A stretch of DNA of 64,000 nucleotides from Fibrella aestuarina BUZ 2. GTDB lineage: Bacteria > Bacteroidota > Bacteroidia > Cytophagales > Spirosomataceae. The stretch spans positions 6,399,815 through 6,463,814 of the forward strand of contig NC_020054.1 of NCBI RefSeq assembly GCF_000331105.1. The letters run 5' to 3'. Below, piece after piece: positions 61,083 to 64,000 of this stretch. The first letter of the stretch is position 1. Each line of letters starts with the position of its first letter. The notes under the pieces were generated by a model. It did no database searches, was not told the DNA's origin, and was given only the letters and a program-made list of their open reading frames with translations. The translations under genes were made by a program, and so were the position numbers.

Positions 61083-62531
61083 TTACTTCAGCCAGCCACC
61101 GGTGAAACCAGCGCGGGTCAGGCCCCGGCGAATGTGCGGGTTCCGCTTCATGAGCTTCCAGACGAAATCGGTGCGGGCGTTTTCGGCCATCAACAGAATC
61201 GGGCCCTGATCAATGCCGAGATAGTCGATATCGAACCAGCCAATGGTGGTGGGGCCGTTGGCAAAGGCCGACGGGTAGCGATACGTGGGGTTGAACGCAT
61301 CGCGGAAGCCGTAGGGGCCGTATAACTGACTGCCGTATTTCGCTTTCATCGCCCGCAACGCAGGCAGGCAGATTTCCGGGGCGAACGGCATGGAGCCACC
61401 TGCTGCCGTGGGGGCTATGGTACCATCATCGACCACCTGCTGAACGGCTGCGCCACGGGCCCGGTATGAGAAAAACCGGCGGCCAGCCACGGTCGTGTCT
61501 TTGGGGCCGTCGCAGGCCGTCAGACCCCAGATGTTGGACCCATAATCCTGCCAGCCAGCGGGGTTGCTCAGGCAATAGGCCCGGTTGGCGTAGGTAGCCC
61601 GCCGCGAATTTTCGGCATAATCGAACCCCTTTGACTGCATGTAGCTGTCCCGAATCCCGCGAAAGTCGATCCAGACGTGTGAGTACTGGTGGCCAAACAG
61701 GGGGTCGAAATTGACGTGGGGTTTCTGCCCAAAAGGAGCGGCCCAGTCGTAGGTTTTCACCCAGGCGGGCCACACCTCAGGACCAACCGGATGGGTAGGT
61801 GAGCCGAGCGCCAGCACGTAGAGCAACATGGCCTCGTTGTAGCCTTTCCAGTCGTTGCTGATGAATCCTTTTTCGGGGTGCCAACCCATCGACACAAATG
61901 GCTTGTTGTGTTGAAACCAGGTCCAGTCGACACGCCCGTAGATCTGCTCGGCCAGTTTCCGGATCTCCGCCTCGACGGGCGTATTCCGGTCGAAATAGGT
62001 CTGGCTACTCAGGATGCCGCCCAGCAGCAGCGCCGTGTCAATGGTCGACAGTTCGACCTGTTTGAAGCGCTCGCCGGTTTTCATGTCCAGGAAATGGTAG
62101 AAGAACCCTTTGTAACCCGCCACGCCGGTGGGCTTGTCAGACTGGGGCGCCTGGGCAAAAAAACGGAGCGTCTGCCGGGTACGTTCGGCGGCCTGCTCCC
62201 GGGTAACGTACCCACGCTCGATACCAACCAAATAGGACGTGAGGCCAAAACCTACGGCGGCAATGCTGGAGAAAGCCGTTCTTGGTGCGCGGTCGGGAAT
62301 CAGGCCATTGGCCGGGTTGGCCGTTTCCCAGAAATACCGAAAGGTGTCGCGCTGCAAACTATCCAGAAAGGCGTTGTCGCTGGCAGAAAACCTTGTTGGC
62401 GGTTTAGTCGTCGACAAGTGGGAAGTCGGAATGGCGATGTCGGCCGTAGCGGATTTTCCTGCGTTGAACTGATGACTCAGTGTAAGCAGCAGGGTGACCG
62501 GCAGGAGCAGTTTTGAAGCGTATTGTATCAC
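61083..62531 (-). CDS. Glucoamylase-family hydrolase (Glycoamylase domain, GH144-like)
   Basis: 482 aa. Translation appears to start at GTG (62531): no ATG precedes the domain, and the GTG gives the signal-like stretch ASKLLLPVTLLLTLSHQFNA. The body is an (alpha/alpha)6 barrel: DSLQRDTFRYFWETANPANG, GLIPDRAPR, SSIAAVGFGLTSYLVGIERG, ELSTIDTALLLGGIL, YNEAMLLYVLALGSPTHPV, FGHQYSHVWIDFRGIRD and AAGGSMPFAPEICLPAL. It matches the Glycoamylase domain that includes endo-beta-1,2-glucanases of GH144. It lies 74 bp after the end of a susD gene on the same strand. Confidence 0.87.
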   Translation of the reverse strand: MIQYASKLLLPVTLLLTLSHQFNAGKSATADIAIPTSHLSTTKPPTRFSASDNAFLDSLQRDTFRYFWETANPANGLIPDRAPRTAFSSIAAVGFGLTSYLVGIERGYVTREQAAERTRQTLRFFAQAPQSDKPTGVAGYKGFFYHFLDMKTGERFKQVELSTIDTALLLGGILSSQTYFDRNTPVEAEIRKLAEQIYGRVDWTWFQHNKPFVSMGWHPEKGFISNDWKGYNEAMLLYVLALGSPTHPVGPEVWPAWVKTYDWAAPFGQKPHVNFDPLFGHQYSHVWIDFRGIRDSYMQSKGFDYAENSRRATYANRAYCLSNPAGWQDYGSNIWGLTACDGPKDTTVAGRRFFSYRARGAAVQQVVDDGTIAPTAAGGSMPFAPEICLPALRAMKAKYGSQLYGPYGFRDAFNPTYRYPSAFANGPTTIGWFDIDYLGIDQGPILLMAENARTDFVWKLMKRNPHIRRGLTRAGFTGGWLK

Positions 62532-62550
62532 TGTTTTTCGTAACGAATAA

Positions 62551-62597
62551 GCCGATGGTACTGGCTACGTCGAGCAGGCGTAGCCAGTGCCATCGGC
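62551..62597 (-). other. Intercistronic hairpin after the minus-strand susD
   Basis: A 19-bp stem with one G.U (62551-62569 with 62579-62597), 9-nt loop, 8 bp after the susD stop codon and before the hydrolase start. On the minus strand TTATTCG follows. It may attenuate transcription into the hydrolase gene. Confidence 0.6.
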
Positions 62598-62605
62598 AGG
62601 CTGAG

Positions 62606-64000
62606 TTAATATCCCGGATTCTGCGTCAGTGCGCCCCCGCTCAACTGAATCTGGTTCTGCGGGATAGGGAACACTTCGTTTTTACCCTTCGTGAACGTTT
62701 TACCATGCGCCGCGAAGGCCTGCACGGCCCGCCCGGCCTGCACGTCTTCCTGCCGGATCAGGTCGAAGAAGCGGTCATGCTCCATTGCCAGTTCCACGCG
62801 CCGTTCGTGCCACACCGCGGCCCGGTCGAGCGTTGTGAGCGCCGGCAGCCCGGCTCGGGTACGTAGCCGGTTGATGTCGGTGAGTGCCGCTGCATTCTGG
62901 CCTGTCGCCAGCGCTGCTTCGGCGTGAATCAGCAGCACCTCGCCCAGGCGCATGATCCGAAGGTTTTTGGGTAGCCGGTCATTATTGCCGCAGTTCCGTT
63001 CGGCCGTGCGGCTGTGGTACGCCTTATAATTGTAGCGGTCATTTTCGACCGAATCACGACTTGGCACCCGGAAGCCATCCCACAGGACCGTACCGCGCGG
63101 GGCGGGATTAATAAAGATAATGGTGGCCGCCCGGCGCTGATCGTTTGCTTCGTACTCATCGACCAGACTCTGAGAAGGCGTACCAAACCCGAAGCCCAGA
63201 TCGGACCAGCCTCGTTTACCACCCGCCCGTGGCCCCTGGCAAACGACATACAGGTTGATGGCCGCGTTACACGACAGATTGATCCCAGTCTGCACCTCAA
63301 ACAGCGACTCCACACTGTTGGCCCCGGTTTCGCGCCAGATGTTGGCGTAGTTGGGCAACAGGTCGTAGCTGCCAACCTGGTTTTTCACGATCGAATCAGA
63401 CAGCGTGTAGGCCTGCTGCCAGTTTTTCTGGTACAGATACACTTTAGCCAGCATCGCCATTGCCGCTGCTTTGGTGGCCCGGCCCGTCTGCGTTTGCCCT
63501 TTTATCGGCAACACGTTGGCCGCATACCGCAAGTCCCGCACAATCAGGTCGTACACCTGCTCGCGGGTGGCGCGCTTCTGCAAATCGGTATTGTTCACCT
63601 GATCAACCGCCGGAATGGCATCGAGCAGCGGAACACCACCGAAAAACCGAACGAGGTTGAAGTAAAAATAAGCCCGCAGGAAACGGACCTCCCCTTCTAA
63701 CTGACGCCGTACCGTCGGCTCGGCTGCGCTGAGCGGAATGAGCGCCAGCGCCTGGTTGGCTTTAGCGATAGACCGAAAATAAGCCGACCACAGGTTGTTG
63801 AGATTGCCCACGCCCGCCGTTGGGTTCAGGTTGTCAAGCGTACCAAACGTATTGGCGCCATCGGCGGCCGAGCTGCCTTTGTCAGCGTCATCGGACGCGA
63901 TGTTGGTCATGCCGACGAAGTCAAAGCCGTGCATGCTTTCTTCCCAGAGGCTGTTATACACGCCCGTGACCAGGTTCTGGGCCGCTGCCGGGTCATTCCG
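62606..64000 (-). CDS. SusD/RagB family protein, 5' end outside the window
   Basis: The frame is open to the window edge; residues before the first internal Met read NDPAAAQNLVTGVYNSLWEE, so the true start and lipobox lie beyond 64000. The visible part of about 464 residues shows the SusD pattern: LEGEVRFLRAYFYFNLVRFF, GGVPLLDAI, ATKAAAMAMLAKVYLYQKNW, and near the end RAAVWHERRVELAMEHDRFF with DLIRQ. Its SusC partner is expected upstream, outside the window. It is followed by a hairpin and the glucoamylase-family gene, so it forms a second utilization operon converging on the first. Confidence 0.92.
   Translation of the reverse strand, partial: RNDPAAAQNLVTGVYNSLWEESMHGFDFVGMTNIASDDADKGSSAADGANTFGTLDNLNPTAGVGNLNNLWSAYFRSIAKANQALALIPLSAAEPTVRRQLEGEVRFLRAYFYFNLVRFFGGVPLLDAIPAVDQVNNTDLQKRATREQVYDLIVRDLRYAANVLPIKGQTQTGRATKAAAMAMLAKVYLYQKNWQQAYTLSDSIVKNQVGSYDLLPNYANIWRETGANSVESLFEVQTGINLSCNAAINLYVVCQGPRAGGKRGWSDLGFGFGTPSQSLVDEYEANDQRRAATIIFINPAPRGTVLWDGFRVPSRDSVENDRYNYKAYHSRTAERNCGNNDRLPKNLRIMRLGEVLLIHAEAALATGQNAAALTDINRLRTRAGLPALTTLDRAAVWHERRVELAMEHDRFFDLIRQEDVQAGRAVQAFAAHGKTFTKGKNEVFPIPQNQIQLSGGALTQNPGY

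Overview
The window is a chromosomal segment of a Bacteroidota bacterium, most likely a Cytophagales member near Spirosoma or Fibrella. The evidence is SusC/SusD outer-membrane pairs, type IX secretion (T9SS) substrates with a PorP/SprF protein, a bacterial geranylgeranylglyceryl phosphate synthase, promoters of the Bacteroidota type (TTG, about 19-20 nt, then TAnnTTTG), and Tat- and lipobox-bearing ferritin-like proteins. The genus is inferred from family recognition, not from a search. No rRNA, CRISPR array, prophage or insertion sequence was seen.

Layout. 1-2.7 kb: the start of a NifU-like gene and an arsenic operon (arsR-arsM-arsN2-arsC, minus strand) with two candidate ArsR boxes. 2.8-9 kb: a long acyl-CoA dehydrogenase behind a duplicated palindromic operator, a haem-sensor-like lipoprotein, a conserved 495-aa protein of unknown function and a tandem pair of HdeD-like membrane proteins. 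8.8-15.7 kb: a TonB siderophore receptor with a PepSY membrane protein, an alcohol dehydrogenase, a hairpin-rich gap and tRNA-Gly. 15.7-18.4 kb: a two-component system operon. 18.9-22.6 kb: a T9SS-exported Ig-like protein and an M43 metalloprotease. 22.6-25.7 kb: a five-gene PAAR / effector / immunity-like / DUF4123 module. 25.8-37.9 kb: DUF58 protein, uvrB, dxs, two ferritin-like proteins, an ECF sigma factor, holin-like and GGGP synthase genes, and aspartate kinase. 38-43.7 kb: PorP/SprF divergent from a 1485-aa type-B-sorted surface protein. 43.9-51.6 kb: ruvB, an ArsR-type regulator, an MFS transporter, a class A beta-lactamase, a DMT transporter, der, era and initiator tRNA-Met. 52-53.3 kb: a lipoprotein and a decayed LuxR-type regulator. 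53.6-64 kb: a polysaccharide-utilization region with a GH109-like protein, SusC/SusD/DUF3472 on the plus strand, and SusD plus a glucoamylase-family hydrolase converging on the minus strand and running off the window.

Two things stand out. First, eight spacers carry long hairpins made of short-period quasi-repeats. Each has its own 'word' (for example AATGTACAATGAAC or GCAAAGGCGC), yet all share one architecture and all start within about 10 nt of a stop codon. Three have perfect arms of 39, 38 and 29 bp. Second, the PAAR-effector-DUF4123 module has overlapping ATGA junctions and a signal-peptide protein directly after the candidate toxin, so it looks like an undescribed peptidoglycan-directed effector/immunity pair. 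Smaller leads are a 7-mer (ACGTACC/GGTACGT) greatly over-represented throughout the window, and a repeated 14-mer at a fixed distance from two different hairpins in the 14.7-15.5 kb gap.
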